From Achromobacter kerstersii (lineage in GTDB: Bacteria > Pseudomonadota > Gammaproteobacteria > Burkholderiales > Burkholderiaceae_B), in contig NZ_CADIJQ010000002.1 of NCBI RefSeq assembly GCF_902859595.1, forward strand, positions 372,001 to 436,000: a stretch of 64,000 nt of DNA, read 5' to 3'. A program made the position numbers and the translations under genes. This document shows positions 8,842 to 19,300 of the stretch, one piece after another. The notes beneath the pieces are model-generated. The model had not been told where the DNA came from. It made no database searches and saw nothing but the letters and a program-made list of their open reading frames with translations. Within the stretch, counting starts at the first letter, position 1. Every line of letters starts with the position of its first letter.

Positions 8842-8956
8842 TGTGGGTGCAGGGCCGGTCGGTCGGTTCTGTGCGCAAAATGTCTCATATTCGGCGCGGA
8901 TGTTGCACAGAAATACGGTATAACCGGTACGGTCTGATGCAAGAATCGAGACAATC

Positions 8957-9862
8957 ATGGATCGTCTGAAAGCCATGCAGGTGTTCGTGGAGGTCGCTGA
9001 CCGGGGTAGCCTGTCGGCGGCCGCTGTCCATTTGGACATGTCGCGAGCGATGGTGTCGAGGTATCTGGCCGAGATGGAGCAGTGGGTGGGGGTGCGCTTG
9101 CTGCACCGCACGACACGCCGCCTGAGTCTGACGCCAGCAGGCGCGGAAACCCTGCCGCGCTGCCGGCAGATGCTGGATATGGTGGGAGATCTGCGCAATG
9201 CGGTCTCCACGCCTGAAGATACGCCGCGCGGCTTGTTGCGCATCACGACCAGCATGTCGTTTGGCGCCAAGCATCTGGCCGGCGCCGTCACGGATTACGT
9301 CAAACAGCATCCAGGCACGTCGGTGGATCTGATGTTGGTTGAGCGCGCTGTGAACCTGGTCGAAGAGCGGGTGGATCTGGCAGTGCGCATCACCAATGAT
9401 CTGGACCCGAATCTCATTGCTCGCAAGCTGGCCGTCTGCCGTTCGGTGGTCTGTGCGTCACCGGACTATCTGGCGCGCGAAGGCGTGCCGGCGCGCGTCG
9501 AGGATCTGTCCTTGCGCAATTGCCTGACCCATTCCTACTTCGGCAAGAGCCTGTGGCGTTTTGAGCGCGATGGCCAGCCGGTGGATGTTCCTGTCAGCGG
9601 AAATATCAGCGCCAACGAAGTGTCGGTGCTGTGTAGCGCCGCGCTGGAAGGGGCGGGCATTGCCATGTTGCCAACCTACTACGCGGGGGAGCATCTTGCT
9701 GCGGGCAGGTTGAAGGCGATTTTGCCGCACTGCAAGCCTCAGGAATTAGGCATTTATGGTGTGTATGCATCGCGTCGCCAAATGCCGCTGATTCTGCGTT
9801 CGATGCTGGATTTTCTGGTAGATCGGCTCGGTTCTGCGCCATGGGACAAGCCTGCCGGATAA
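8957..9862 (+). CDS. LysR-family transcriptional regulator
   Basis: LysR regulator of 301 residues with an N-terminal winged helix-turn-helix (MDRLKAMQVFVEVADRGS, then SRYLAEMEQWVGVRLLHRTT) and a C-terminal effector-binding domain. The pattern matches the large CrgA/DmlR-like branch often annotated only as LysR. No divergent gene is adjacent on the minus strand, so the usual target is not obvious. A promoter for the following non-coding region starts just after its stop. Confidence 0.92.
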   Translation: MDRLKAMQVFVEVADRGSLSAAAVHLDMSRAMVSRYLAEMEQWVGVRLLHRTTRRLSLTPAGAETLPRCRQMLDMVGDLRNAVSTPEDTPRGLLRITTSMSFGAKHLAGAVTDYVKQHPGTSVDLMLVERAVNLVEERVDLAVRITNDLDPNLIARKLAVCRSVVCASPDYLAREGVPARVEDLSLRNCLTHSYFGKSLWRFERDGQPVDVPVSGNISANEVSVLCSAALEGAGIAMLPTYYAGEHLAAGRLKAILPHCKPQELGIYGVYASRRQMPLILRSMLDFLVDRLGSAPWDKPAG

Positions 9863-9893
9863 ATTCCCCGGCGCGTATTGCGGGCCCGTGGGC

Positions 9894-9921
9894 TTGAGGG
9901 TGAGGGTTATGGCGGTATAAT
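9894..9921 (+). promoter_or_regulatory. Strong promoter-like sequence after the LysR gene
   Basis: TTGAGG (9894-9899), a 16-base spacer and a perfect TATAAT (9916-9921) would start transcription near 9928, into a region with no annotated product. This is the best reason to suspect a small RNA or small-protein transcript here. Confidence 0.6.
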
Positions 9922-10063
9922 TTGCGAATTGCTCGCGCAGATTTGGCAGCCGCAGTTTTGGCAACTTAGGCAAGCCCATGTTTGCGAGCGGTGGTCTTCG
10001 AAAATATCTAAGAATCGTAAGTCCGGCCTGGATCAGGCTATTGCATCGCGAAGGAGTCTTCGC

Positions 10064-10162
10064 ATGTACAAGGGGCGCATGGGTTCAGGGCGCGGCAGCT
10101 CGCCGCGACACCGTATCCATGCTTTGATGGCCCAGGTCTTGATACTGATTGCCACGGGATGA
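10064..10162 (+). CDS. Candidate 32-residue peptide with a sequestered ribosome site
   Basis: The frame starts MYKGRMGSGRGSSPRH and ends MAQVLILIATG. AAGGAG is seven bases before the ATG, but it lies inside the perfect 6-bp hairpin GCGAAG-GAGT-CTTCGC (10048-10063) directly abutting the start codon, so translation would need the hairpin to open. A promoter lies about 140 bases upstream. The peptide is basic at the start and hydrophobic at the end. I do not recognise it; it could be chance. Confidence 0.3.
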   Translation: MYKGRMGSGRGSSPRHRIHALMAQVLILIATG

Positions 10163-10492
10163 TGACGCGGGGTGCCGGCGTGTCCCGCAGGCTTGTTGGC
10201 AAGTGATGCCAGCTTTCCAGAATTTGCTTAAGGCGTCTGTCGCGACACGAATCGGACAGGCTTATCGCCCTATCTTGATCGGCGCGGCCGTTTTGCCGCA
10301 TCGCCGTCGTGCATGGCAGTCAACGCAGGAAACTTGTGAACACTACGCAAATCAACGCCGTCTGTAGCGGGTCCGTCCGAGTGCTGGCTCGTGTCGAGGC
10401 GCGGATGGCTGTGGAAGTGCGTGGGTGGTTGGCGTGCGCAACTGCTGCAAAAGCGGGTGCAAAAGAAGTCGCCGAACACAATGCCCAGCAAA

Positions 10493-10561
10493 GCACTGCA
10501 CAAATGAGCGCTGCACAAATGAAAAGCGCGGAACGCATGAAAATCGTCGCGCAAATGAAAA
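10493..10561. repeat. 15/18-bp tandem units before the tRNA-fMet terminator
   Basis: One 15-bp and three 18-bp degenerate units share the end [CAA/GC]ATGA with A residues following (10493-10507, 10508-10525, 10526-10543, 10544-10561). Each unit has TGA at the same offset on the plus strand. The array abuts the terminator hairpin of the minus-strand tRNA-fMet. Confidence 0.7.
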
Positions 10562-10586
10562 AGGCCCGGCGAAATCGCCAGGCCTT
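10558..10586 (-). terminator. Intrinsic terminator after tRNA-fMet
   Basis: On the minus strand AAGGCCTGGCG pairs with CGCCGGGCCTT (one T-G wobble) around a short loop and is followed by a run of T residues. It is about ten bases from the tRNA 3' end. Confidence 0.85.
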
Positions 10587-10595
10587 CATCAAATT

Positions 10596-10672
<77 letters not shown>

Positions 10673-10684
10673 TCTGAGAAAAGA

Positions 10685-10713
10685 ATATTAACCTTATTTC
10701 CAACCTAGCGCAA
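10685..10713 (-). promoter_or_regulatory. Promoter of tRNA-fMet
   Basis: On the minus strand TTGCGC (10713-10708), a 17-base spacer and TAATAT (10690-10685) form a good sigma-70 promoter a few bases before the tRNA. It overlaps the untranslated region just upstream of scpB, so the two divergent units share this short gap. Confidence 0.7.
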
Positions 10714-10734
10714 GTTAGCCCTTTTTGAATTTGA

Positions 10735-11847
10735 ATGTCGATGAACGATAGCGAGGCAATACTCGTGCTGGAAACCGCGCTTTTATGTGCGGTGCAGCCG
10801 ATGCAACTGTCCGATATGCGCAAGCTATTCGGGGACGATGAACAATTCGACAACAGTAAGCTGCGTGCGCTGTTGGAGACGCTGCAAGCCAATTGGGCCG
10901 ATGGCGGCCTTGAGCTGGTGCAGCTGGCAAGCGGTTGGCGCTTTCAAAGCCGCCCGCATATGCAGCGCTACCTTGAGCGGCTGAGTCCTGAAAAGCCGCC
11001 CAAGTATTCGCGCGCCGTGATGGAGACGCTGGCGATTGTTGCTTGGCGTCAGCCGGTAACGCGTGGCGATATTGAAGATATCCGTGGCGTCACTGTGTCT
11101 TCGCAGATCGTGAAGGCGCTGGAAGATCGGGGGTGGATCGAAGTGATCGGGCATCGTGATGCGCCCGGCCGGCCAGCCCTGTTCGGCACCACGCGCCAGT
11201 TCCTGGACGATCTGGGGCTGCGGGCGCTTGATGAGCTTCCGCCGCTGGAGTCGGCACAGGCTGCCGCCGCGTTGGCGGGGCTGGATCTGGGAGAAGTGCA
11301 GCAAGTGATGGGTGAGGTGCCGGGTGAAGTGCCGGGTGAAATACCGGTCGAAAGTGCTGAAAATGACACTATCCCCGTTGCGGAATTGTCTGTTTCGGAA
11401 GACGATGCACCCATAGCCCCGGTCGATAGCGTAGAATCCGTCGTTTCGCGCACAGAAGAAGGCGCGATTCCCGCCGACGAACCCACCGTCCGGGAGCAAG
11501 CCGAAGGCTTGTCCGATACGCCGACCCTGTCCGGTTTTCCCGACGACAGAGCCGGTAACGACATTTCCGATATAGCCGCCGAATCCCCTGAGGACGGTGC
11601 TGCAAAGGAAAGTGTCGAGAACGCAAAACACGCGGAACCGACCGACCCGATTGACGAGACCGATCACGCAGCGCCTGGCGCCGCTGGGCATGAGCCCGAT
11701 TTCGGCCTTGATGATCCTGTTCGGCCCGACCCCGATGCCGCCTCCGTGGCCTCGGATGAAACGGACCCGGCGCGGCCTGGCGCCAGCCGAGATTCGGCGT
11801 CCCCTGATGATGACGAGCCTGCCCCTGGCAGGCCTACCCAAGTTTGA
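10735..11847 (+). CDS. scpB: Segregation and condensation protein B with a long acidic tail
   Basis: ScpB is the winged-helix subunit that works with SMC and ScpA in chromosome condensation. The two winged-helix domains occupy about residues 1-175, with the family segment [29 protein letters not shown]. From about residue 190 to 370 there is an acidic, Pro- and Asp-rich, probably disordered tail that includes the small repeat [11 protein letters not shown]. Typical ScpB proteins are about 200 residues, so the tail nearly doubles the length. No scpA lies in the window. rluB follows directly, and its start lies 17 bases past this stop. Confidence 0.92.
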   Translation: MSMNDSEAILVLETALLCAVQPMQLSDMRKLFGDDEQFDNSKLRALLETLQANWADGGLELVQLASGWRFQSRPHMQRYLERLSPEKPPKYSRAVMETLAIVAWRQPVTRGDIEDIRGVTVSSQIVKALEDRGWIEVIGHRDAPGRPALFGTTRQFLDDLGLRALDELPPLESAQAAAALAGLDLGEVQQVMGEVPGEVPGEIPVESAENDTIPVAELSVSEDDAPIAPVDSVESVVSRTEEGAIPADEPTVREQAEGLSDTPTLSGFPDDRAGNDISDIAAESPEDGAAKESVENAKHAEPTDPIDETDHAAPGAAGHEPDFGLDDPVRPDPDAASVASDETDPARPGASRDSASPDDDEPAPGRPTQV

Positions 11848-11864
11848 AATTCGGAGCTGTCCCA

Positions 11865-13724
11865 GTGACAACGAATACAGCAATGCAGGACGACAATCCC
11901 CGTTCGGATGACACCGTTTCCAACGGTCAGCCGGAATCCTCCGCCGCGCGCGAGCCGGCTGCCGAAGGCGAGGGCGCAGCCCGTGGCCGCGGCCGCAAGC
12001 TGAGGACGCCGTTCCGTCGCCGTCGTGGCGATGCAACGGGCGAGCAAGCACCCGCTGTCGAAGGCCAGCCCGCGGCTGCCGCCGCCCCGGTCGAGTCGCC
12101 TGACTCCCGCGGTGGTGAGCAGGAAGCCGAGCAGGCTCTGTCGTACCTCGAGACGGCGGACCGCATGGAGCAGCGCCTGGGCAAGTACCTGAATAGTGAT
12201 TCGGTCATGCCCAAGTTGCACAAGGTGCTGGCGGATGCCGGTATCGGTTCGCGCCGCGAAATGGAAGAGCTGATTGTTGCTGGCCGCGTGTCGGTCAACG
12301 GCGAGCCGGCCCATATTGGCCAGCGCGTGGCTCCGAACGACCAGGTTCGCGTGAACGGCAAGCCGATCATGCGCGTGAACACCAAGAAGCCGCCGCGCGT
12401 GATCCTGTATCACAAGCCGGCAGGCGAAATCGTCAGCCATGACGACCCGGCAGGCCGCGCCAGCGTGTTCGCGCGCTTGCCCAAGCTGCGCACGGGCAAG
12501 TGGCTGTCGGTCGGCCGTCTGGACTTGAACACTGAAGGCCTGCTGATCTTCACGACCTCCGGTGACATGGCCAACCGCATCATGCACCCCCGTTATGGCA
12601 CCGAGCGCGAGTACGCGGTGCGCGTGCTGGGTGAAATGGACGAAGCGCAGCGCCAGTCGCTCGTGGATGGCATCGAGCTGGAAGACGGCTTGGCGGCGTT
12701 CGGCGCGCTGGATTATCTGGGTGGCGACGGCAGCAACCGCTGGTATCGCGTGACCTTGCAAGAAGGCCGCAACCGCGAAGTCCGCCGCATGTTTGAAGCG
12801 GTTGGCGTTACGGTCAGCCGCCTGATCCGCACCCGTTTCGGTGATGTGGTCTTGCCGCGCACGTTGCGCCGGGGCCGCTGGGAAGAGTTGGATGGTTCGT
12901 TGGTCACCGCGTTGATGGTCCAGCTTGGACTGTTGCGTGAAGACGACGAATCTGGCGGTAATCGCCGCCGCTCGAAGCAGCCGCAATCGCATGACAGCGC
13001 GCTGCCTCCGGGCTTTGGCACGATGGATCGCAACGGGATGAACGGCGCGCGTATCGGCCGTCGCGGCAAGCTGCAAGGCGGTCGCTTGGGCAGCGCGGGT
13101 CAAACGGCCGCGTGTCCGTCCGATCCGTTCGGCACGGGTTTGATGATTGCTGGCGGTTATGCCAATGGCCATCCGCTGGCTGCGGAAGGCGCAGGCGGCA
13201 ATCGCAAGGGTGGCAAGCCGGGTGGCCGTTCTGCGGCGCCGGGCGGTGGCCGTCCGGGCGGCAAGCAGGGTGGTAAGCCAGGTGGCAACGCAGGCGGCAA
13301 GCCTGGCGGCAAACCGCGCGGTCCGCGTTCGGCGGCGGCCAGTGGCCCGTCGGGTAACGTGGGTTCGGCGGATGTGGCCGTGGGTAATGTGGCCGAGGCG
13401 CCTGTGGGCGGTGGCCGCAAGCCTTCTGGTGGCAAGCCGGGTGGCAAGCCTGCGGGTGCGCGTGGTGGCAACGCCGGCGGCCGCAATGGCAAGCCCGCGG
13501 GTGCTGGCGGCCGGGGTGGCAACAAGGCTGAAGGCCCGCGCGGTGCAGGCAATTCAGCAGCCAACAAGGGTCCGGGCGCAGGCGGCAAACCGCGCGCTCC
13601 GCGTAGCGCCTCGTCGTCTTCGCCTTCGTCGTCGGCTCGCGGTGATGATTGGCAGCCGCGTGGCGCATCGGCCCACGAGTCCCGTCTGGGTGTGATGGGC
13701 GGACGCGGTCGTCAGGGCCGCTGA
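11865..13724 (+). CDS. rluB: 23S rRNA pseudouridine synthase RluB with a Gly/Lys/Pro-rich tail
   Basis: RsuA/RluB-family pseudouridine synthase that modifies 23S rRNA (U2605 in E. coli). An N-terminal low-complexity stretch with Arg clusters (1-75) precedes an S4 RNA-binding domain ([20 protein letters not shown], about 115-160). The catalytic domain has the active Asp in [11 protein letters not shown] (about D220). From about residue 440 to 619 the chain is a GGKPGG-type tail. The enzyme core is about 240 residues, so most of the protein is tail. I chose the GTG at 11865, eight bases after GGAG; a later ATG at 11883 is possible. Confidence 0.9.
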   Translation: MTTNTAMQDDNPRSDDTVSNGQPESSAAREPAAEGEGAARGRGRKLRTPFRRRRGDATGEQAPAVEGQPAAAAAPVESPDSRGGEQEAEQALSYLETADRMEQRLGKYLNSDSVMPKLHKVLADAGIGSRREMEELIVAGRVSVNGEPAHIGQRVAPNDQVRVNGKPIMRVNTKKPPRVILYHKPAGEIVSHDDPAGRASVFARLPKLRTGKWLSVGRLDLNTEGLLIFTTSGDMANRIMHPRYGTEREYAVRVLGEMDEAQRQSLVDGIELEDGLAAFGALDYLGGDGSNRWYRVTLQEGRNREVRRMFEAVGVTVSRLIRTRFGDVVLPRTLRRGRWEELDGSLVTALMVQLGLLREDDESGGNRRRSKQPQSHDSALPPGFGTMDRNGMNGARIGRRGKLQGGRLGSAGQTAACPSDPFGTGLMIAGGYANGHPLAAEGAGGNRKGGKPGGRSAAPGGGRPGGKQGGKPGGNAGGKPGGKPRGPRSAAASGPSGNVGSADVAVGNVAEAPVGGGRKPSGGKPGGKPAGARGGNAGGRNGKPAGAGGRGGNKAEGPRGAGNSAANKGPGAGGKPRAPRSASSSSPSSSARGDDWQPRGASAHESRLGVMGGRGRQGR

Positions 13725-13735
13725 GCGTTGCTGGC

Positions 13736-13756
13736 GGCGGCGCTAGCTGCGCCGCC
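13736..13756 (+). terminator. GC hairpin after rluB
   Basis: An 8-bp perfect stem GGCGGCGC/GCGCCGCC with loop TAGCT, 12 bases after the rluB stop. There is no T run after it, so it is not a classical intrinsic terminator; it may protect the 3' end or pause polymerase. Confidence 0.4.
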
Positions 13757-13930
13757 GGGCACGATGTGTCCCGCATAACGGTAAGCCCGTGACGAATCAG
13801 GCGTTTTTCCAGTTTATCTGGTAAAATCAATGGTTTTCATGGCTTCGCGTCATTGCTTTTTGTCAGGCAAAGGCGGTTGGCATGGTGCTTATTGCTCTGC
13901 TGTGGCGTGCAAATATCGCAATGCGAGGCA

Positions 13931-14032
13931 GGGCAACGCTGGAAAAGCTGGGCAACGCTGGAAAAGCAGTGCTAGGGCAGTGCTAAAAATGCAGGGCTGA
14001 ATATGCCCCGCTAAGAACGCAGTGCTAGTAGC
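13931..14032. repeat. Stop-bearing tandem array upstream of rimP
   Basis: Two copies of GGGCAACGCTGGAAAAGC (period 19) are followed by five units of 11 or 14 bp at 13966, 13977, 13991, 14005 and 14019. The units begin GCAGTGC, GCAGTGC, GCAGGGC, GCCCCGC and GCAGTGC, and the next triplet is TAG, TAA, TGA, TAA and TAG. Thus the stop property is kept at one offset although its letters change. The array lies in the 537-base gap between rluB and rimP; nothing else recognisable was found in that gap except the hairpins listed separately. Confidence 0.85.
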
Positions 14033-14228
14033 TTTAAGCAAGAGCAGTTGGCATCGGAATTTGCGCCAAGTGCCGTCGGGTCCGCAGGTCGGGCCGGGGC
14101 GGCCAAGGTTGAGAAACCCTGCGGGGGTTTCGTGGCGCAAACCACAAATTAGGTCGCAATATAGGGCGCTGCCCAGCATTGCTCCTTACGTGTAGTAGGG
14201 AAGCGGCTGGGCTCTGCGCAATATCGGT

Positions 14229-14255
14229 GGGCTGGGCGTGCAGCCCATTTTTTTT
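14229..14255 (+). promoter_or_regulatory. Terminator hairpin directly before rimP (candidate attenuator)
   Basis: GGGCTG (14229-14234) pairs perfectly with CAGCCC (14241-14246) and is followed by A and eight T residues, a textbook intrinsic terminator. It ends six bases before the rimP start codon. Because rimP needs transcription through it, the arrangement suggests attenuation of the rimP-nusA-infB operon rather than simple termination. The T run also sits where the ribosome site should be, leaving only GAG as a weak Shine-Dalgarno. Confidence 0.65.
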
Positions 14256-14261
14256 GAGTAT

Positions 14262-14768
14262 ATGGCTGATTTATTCGCATTGACCGAAGAGGCTCTGGCC
14301 GGCATGGACGTCGAACTCGTGGACGTCGAGCGTGCCGCCCTGGGCCTTTTGCGCGTAACGATCGATCGGGTCGGCGGTGTGCGCATCGAAGACTGTGAAC
14401 AGGTGTCTCGCCAATTGTCGCGGGTGTTTGAGGTCGAAAACGTCGACTACAAGCGCCTGGAAGTTGGCTCGCCGGGCATTGACCGCCCGTTGCGCAACGA
14501 GGCCGAGTTCCGGCGCTTTGCTGGCGAGCGCATCGAGATCAAGCTGCGCGAGGCATTAGACGGACGTAAGGTCTTCTCTGGCACGTTGACCGTGCCTGAA
14601 GACGACGCCGCCGCCTCGGACGCTGCTGCTGGGATGCACAAGACCGTCGTGTTCGGTCTCGAATTTGAGGCAAAAAAGAACGACATCCAGGTGTTGAATT
14701 TCACGGTCGATGATATCGAGCGTGCAAAACTGGATCCCGTTCTGGATTTCAAGGGCAAAAAGCGATGA
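14262..14768 (+). CDS. rimP: Ribosome maturation factor RimP
   Basis: RimP, 168 residues, assists maturation of the 30S subunit. The conserved core VELVDVERA then [24 protein letters not shown] is clear, and the C-terminal Sm-like domain follows. I chose the ATG at 14262, giving [15 protein letters not shown]; an upstream in-frame start at 14238 would fall inside the terminator hairpin. The stop overlaps the nusA start by four bases. It is the first gene of the rimP-nusA-infB-rbfA-truB-typA operon. Confidence 0.95.
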   Translation: MADLFALTEEALAGMDVELVDVERAALGLLRVTIDRVGGVRIEDCEQVSRQLSRVFEVENVDYKRLEVGSPGIDRPLRNEAEFRRFAGERIEIKLREALDGRKVFSGTLTVPEDDAAASDAAAGMHKTVVFGLEFEAKKNDIQVLNFTVDDIERAKLDPVLDFKGKKR

Positions 14769-16243
14769 GTCGCGAAATTCTTCTGTTGGTCGATGCCTTG
14801 GCGCGTGAAAAGAACGTCACGCGTGACGTCGTGTTCGGTGCACTGGAAAGTGCGCTGGCCTCGGCCATGAAAAAGCGCTTCAAGGATGATGCGGACATTC
14901 GTGTCGCCATCGATAGGGAAACCGGCGATCACGAAGGCTTCCGCCGCTGGCTGGTGGTGCCGGACGAAGCCGGCCTGCAAGAACCCGACAAGCAGGAAAT
15001 GCTGTCGGACGCGGTGGAAATCGTTCCTGGCATCCAGGAAGGCGAGTACATCGAAGAGCCGCTTGAACCCATCGAATTCGGCCGTATCGGCGCGCAGGCG
15101 GCCAAGCAGGCCATTCTGCAAAAGATCCGTGACGCCGAGCGCGAACAGGTGCTGAACGACTTCCTGGATCGTGGCGAAACCATTGTGTCCGGCACGATCA
15201 AGCGCATGGACAAGGGTGACGCCATTGTCGAAACCGGCAAGATCGAAGCGCGCCTGCCCCGTTCCGAGATGATTCCGAAGGAAAACCTCCGGGTCGCCGA
15301 CCGCGTCCGCGCCTATGTGTTGCGTGTTGACCACGCCGCGCGTGGCCAGCAAGTGATTCTGTCGCGCACCTCGCCCGAGTTCATCCGCCAGTTGTTCGAG
15401 AACGAAGTTCCGGAAATCGAGCAGGGTCTGCTCGAGATCAAGGCTGCTGCCCGTGATGCGGGTGTGCGTGCGAAGATCGCCGTCGTGGCATACGATAAGC
15501 GGATCGATCCCATCGGCACGTGCGTGGGCATGCGTGGTTCGCGTGTTACTGCAGTGCGCAATGAGTTGGGCGGCGAGCAGGTCGATATCGTGCTGTGGTC
15601 GGAAGACCCCGCGCAGTTTGTCATCGGCGCCCTGGCGCCGGCCAACGTCGAATCGATCGTCGTTGATGAAGACAAGCATGCGATGGACGTCGTCGTCGAC
15701 GAAGAAAACCTGCCCAAGGCGATCGGCGCCAAGGGTCAGAACGTGCGCCTGGCGTCCGAACTGACCGGTTGGCAGATCAACATCATGACGCCGGAAGAAA
15801 GCCTGAACCGCCAGGAAGTCGAGCGGTCGGGTCTGCGCACCACGTTCATGAGCAAGCTGGACGTTGACGAGGAAGTCGCTGACATCCTGATCGACGAAGG
15901 TTTTACCGGTATCGAGGAAATCGCTTACGTGCCCATGCAGGAACTGCTGGAAATCGAAGCGTTTGACGAAGACACCATCAATGAATTGCGCGCCCGTGCT
16001 CGCAATGCGTTGCTGACTGAGGCAATTGCCCAGGAAGAGCGCCTTGAGACCGCACAGGATTTGCTTGAACTCGAAGGCATGACGCAAGAGCTGGCTGGCA
16101 AGCTGGCCGAGCGTCAAGTGCATACGCGTGATGATCTGGCCGAATTGGCAACGGACGAACTGGCGGAAATCGCCGGCTTGACCGAGCAGGAAGCCAGCGA
16201 CCTCATCATGCGTGCCCGTGCCCATTGGTTCGACGAAGAATAA
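14765..16243 (+). CDS. nusA: Transcription termination/antitermination protein NusA
   Basis: NusA, 492 residues, binds RNA polymerase and controls pausing, termination and antitermination. In order there is an N-terminal polymerase-binding domain (1-125), an S1 domain (about 135-200), two KH domains (with GMRGSRV and [11 protein letters not shown]), and two acidic helical C-terminal repeats with the pattern [18 protein letters not shown] and [13 protein letters not shown]. The ATG overlaps the rimP stop. In known systems NusA represses its own operon, which fits the attenuator-like hairpin ahead of rimP. Confidence 0.97.
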   Translation: MSREILLLVDALAREKNVTRDVVFGALESALASAMKKRFKDDADIRVAIDRETGDHEGFRRWLVVPDEAGLQEPDKQEMLSDAVEIVPGIQEGEYIEEPLEPIEFGRIGAQAAKQAILQKIRDAEREQVLNDFLDRGETIVSGTIKRMDKGDAIVETGKIEARLPRSEMIPKENLRVADRVRAYVLRVDHAARGQQVILSRTSPEFIRQLFENEVPEIEQGLLEIKAAARDAGVRAKIAVVAYDKRIDPIGTCVGMRGSRVTAVRNELGGEQVDIVLWSEDPAQFVIGALAPANVESIVVDEDKHAMDVVVDEENLPKAIGAKGQNVRLASELTGWQINIMTPEESLNRQEVERSGLRTTFMSKLDVDEEVADILIDEGFTGIEEIAYVPMQELLEIEAFDEDTINELRARARNALLTEAIAQEERLETAQDLLELEGMTQELAGKLAERQVHTRDDLAELATDELAEIAGLTEQEASDLIMRARAHWFDEE

Positions 16244-16338
16244 CCAAAAGGACACGGGTCTGCGGTGGGTAGTGCTGATTTTATCCACCGCAAGTTCACG
16301 TTGTTTGTAATAGCTGCATATAGGGAAGAGAGAGCCTA

Positions 16339-19300
16339 ATGTCGAGTAACACCGTCGCCCAGTTCGCTACCGAGCTGAAAATGCCTGCCAATGTGCTGCT
16401 GGATCAGCTGCGCTCGGCTGGTGTTGACCTCAAATCGGTTGACGATTCCGTCACCGACAGCGACAAGGCGAAATTGCTCGAATCGCTGCGTCGCGCCCAC
16501 GGCGCGACCGAAGGCAAGAAGATCACCCTGACGCGCCGCCAAACGTCCGAGATCCGGCAGGCTGACGCCACCGGCCGCTCGCGCACGATTCAGGTCGAAG
16601 TGCGCAAGAAGCGCGTGTTCGTCAAGCGTGATCCCTCCGAAATCGCCCTGGAGCAGGCCGCGTCCGCGCGTGCTGATGAAGAAGTCTCCGTCGAAGAAGA
16701 GCAGCAGGTGTCCGCGCCGGCTGCATCCGAGGCGCCTGCCGTGGTCGAGCCTCGCGAGACCACTCCCGTGCAGGCGGAGGCTGCGGCCCCCGTTGAAGCG
16801 GCAGAGCCTGTTGCTGTAGAAGCGCCCGCGCCGGTTGAAGCGCCCGCGCCTGTTGAATCCGTCGCGGCCGAAGTGCCCGCCACCGTCGAGGCGCAAGCCC
16901 CCGAAGTTCAGGCTCAGCCTGAACCCGAACCGACGCCGGCGCCTGCTCCTGCCGAGCCCGTGGCCGAAGAGGCCAAGCCCGAAGTTAAGACTGAATCCAC
17001 CGAGCCCAAGGCTGAAGAAGCCAAGCCGGAACCTGTTGTGCTAGCTAATAAGTCCGAAACACCTTCCCCCCAGGCCAATGCGCCGATCGCCCAGGCTCAG
17101 CCTGCTGCGAAGTCCGAATCCGTGAAACCCGCTGCCAAGCCCGAGGCCGCCGCGCCTGCGCCGACGCCTGCCGCACCTGCTGCGGCCGCCGCACCGGCTC
17201 CCGCCGCCAGGGTGGGCAATCGCGCCGACAACCGCCGCGCTGGCCCGCCGCTCGCCGCCTCCGCTACGTCGGGTGGCCGTGATGAGGCCCGCCGCGCTGC
17301 AGAAGCCGAAGCCGCTGCTCTGCGCGAGATGCTGAACCGTCCGCGCAAGGTGCTGCGCGCCCCCGAGCCGGAGGCGCCTGCCGCCGCCGCCGCTCCGATT
17401 TCGGGCACGCTGCACAAGCCGGCTGGCAAGCCGGGCGCCACTCCTGGCGCCAAGAAGGACGCCAAGCCCGCCGCTCCTGGCACGAAGAAGACCATCAAGA
17501 CCGCCGAAGTCGCTTCGACCTGGTCTGATGACGCTTCGCGCAAGAAGCCCGCCGACAAGCCGGCAGCCCCGGCCAGCCGTGATGGCTGGCGTGCAGGCGG
17601 CAAGGGTGGTGGCAAGGGCGGCGGCCGTGGTGGCCGCAACCAGCAGAATGACCGCCGCAACGAGCCGGCACCCGCCGAATTCATCGCACGTGAAGTTCAC
17701 GTGCCGGAAACCATCAGCGTGGCCGACCTGGCGCACAAGATGTCCGTCAAGGCCGCAGAAGTCATCAAGCAGTTGATGAAGCTGGGCCAGATGGTCACCA
17801 TCAACCAGGTGCTGGACCAGGAAACGGCCATGATCGTGGTCGAGGAACTGGGCCACGTGGCAATCGCCGCCAAGCTGGATGACCCGGAAGCGTTCCTGGA
17901 CATCTCCGCAACGGTTTCCGAAGCCGAACAACTGCCGCGCGCCCCGGTCGTGACCGTCATGGGCCACGTCGACCACGGCAAGACCTCGCTGCTGGATTAC
18001 ATCCGCCGCGCCAAGGTTGCCGCGGGCGAAGCCGGCGGCATTACGCAGCACATCGGCGCCTACCACGTTCAGACCGAACGCGGCATGGTGACCTTCCTTG
18101 ACACCCCGGGCCACGAGGCGTTCACCGCCATGCGTGCCCGCGGCGCCAAGGCAACCGACATCGTCATTCTGGTGGTGGCTTCCGACGACGGCGTGATGCC
18201 GCAAACGCGTGAAGCTATCCACCATGCCAAGGCTGCGGGCGTGCCCATGGTCGTGGCCGTGACCAAGATCGACAAGCCGTCGGCCAACCCGGAGCGCGTC
18301 AAGCAGGAACTGGTTGCCGAACAGGTTGTGCCGGAAGAATACGGCGGCGACGTGCCGTTCGTGGGTGTGTCCGCCAAGACCGGCGAAGGCATCGACGACC
18401 TGCTCGAAAACGTGCTGCTGCAAGCCGAAGTGCTGGAACTGAAGGCGCCGGAAGACGCACCCGCCAAGGGTCTGGTCATCGAAGCCCGTCTGGACAAGGG
18501 CCGCGGCCCGGTCGCGACGATTCTGGTGCAAAGCGGTACGCTCAAGCGCGGCGACGTCGTGCTGGCCGGCGCAAGCTTTGGCCGCGTGCGCGCCATGCTG
18601 GACGAAAACGGCAAGCCGATCCAATCGGCCGGCCCGTCGATCCCGGTGGAAATCCAGGGTCTGACCGAAGTTCCGGCCGCTGGTGACGAGCTGATGGCCC
18701 TGTCCGACGAGCGCAAGGCGCGCGAAATCGCACTGTTCCGCCAAGGCAAGTTCCGCGACGTCAAGCTGGCCCGCCAACAGGCCGCCAAGCTGGAATCGAT
18801 GTTCGACAACCTGGGCGAGGGCACGCAAACGCTCACGCTTATCGTCAAGACCGACGTGCAAGGTTCGCAGGAAGCGCTGGTGCAGTCGCTGGTCAAGCTG
18901 TCGACCGACGAAGTCCGTGTGCAAGTGGTGCACGCGGCTGTTGGCGGCATCTCGGAAACCGACATCAACCTGGCTATCGCCTCGAACGCTGTCGTGATCG
19001 GCTTTAACGTGCGTGCGGAAGCAAGCGCCAAGAAGTTGGCCGAAAACAACGGCATCGATGTGCGCTACTACAACATCATCTATGACGCCGTGGATGAAGT
19101 GAAGGCAGCCATGTCGGGCATGCTGGCGCCCGAGAAGAAAGAAGAAATCATCGGCCTGGTCGAAATCCGTGAGGTCTACAGCATCTCGCGTCTCGGCAAC
19201 ATCGCCGGTTGTATGGTGCTTGACGGCATCGTCCGCCGCGATTCCCAGGTGCGCCTGCTGCGCAACAACGTGGTTCACTGGACCGGGCATCTCGAATCGC

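Larger units (their letters stand above)
9863..10595. other. 733-base region without a convincing protein gene
   Basis: Between the LysR gene and tRNA-fMet I find no reading frame with a recognisable domain. The region does contain a good plus-strand promoter, a 32-codon frame whose ribosome site sits in a hairpin, a tandem repeat near 10.5 kb and the tRNA terminator. It may encode a small RNA or small peptide. A longer frame at 10309-10617 runs through the repeat into the antisense of the tRNA, so I do not accept it as a gene. Confidence 0.6.

Noticed and set aside
14447..16288. Long open frame antisense to rimP and nusA
   Set aside because: Opposite to two well-defined genes; no domain.
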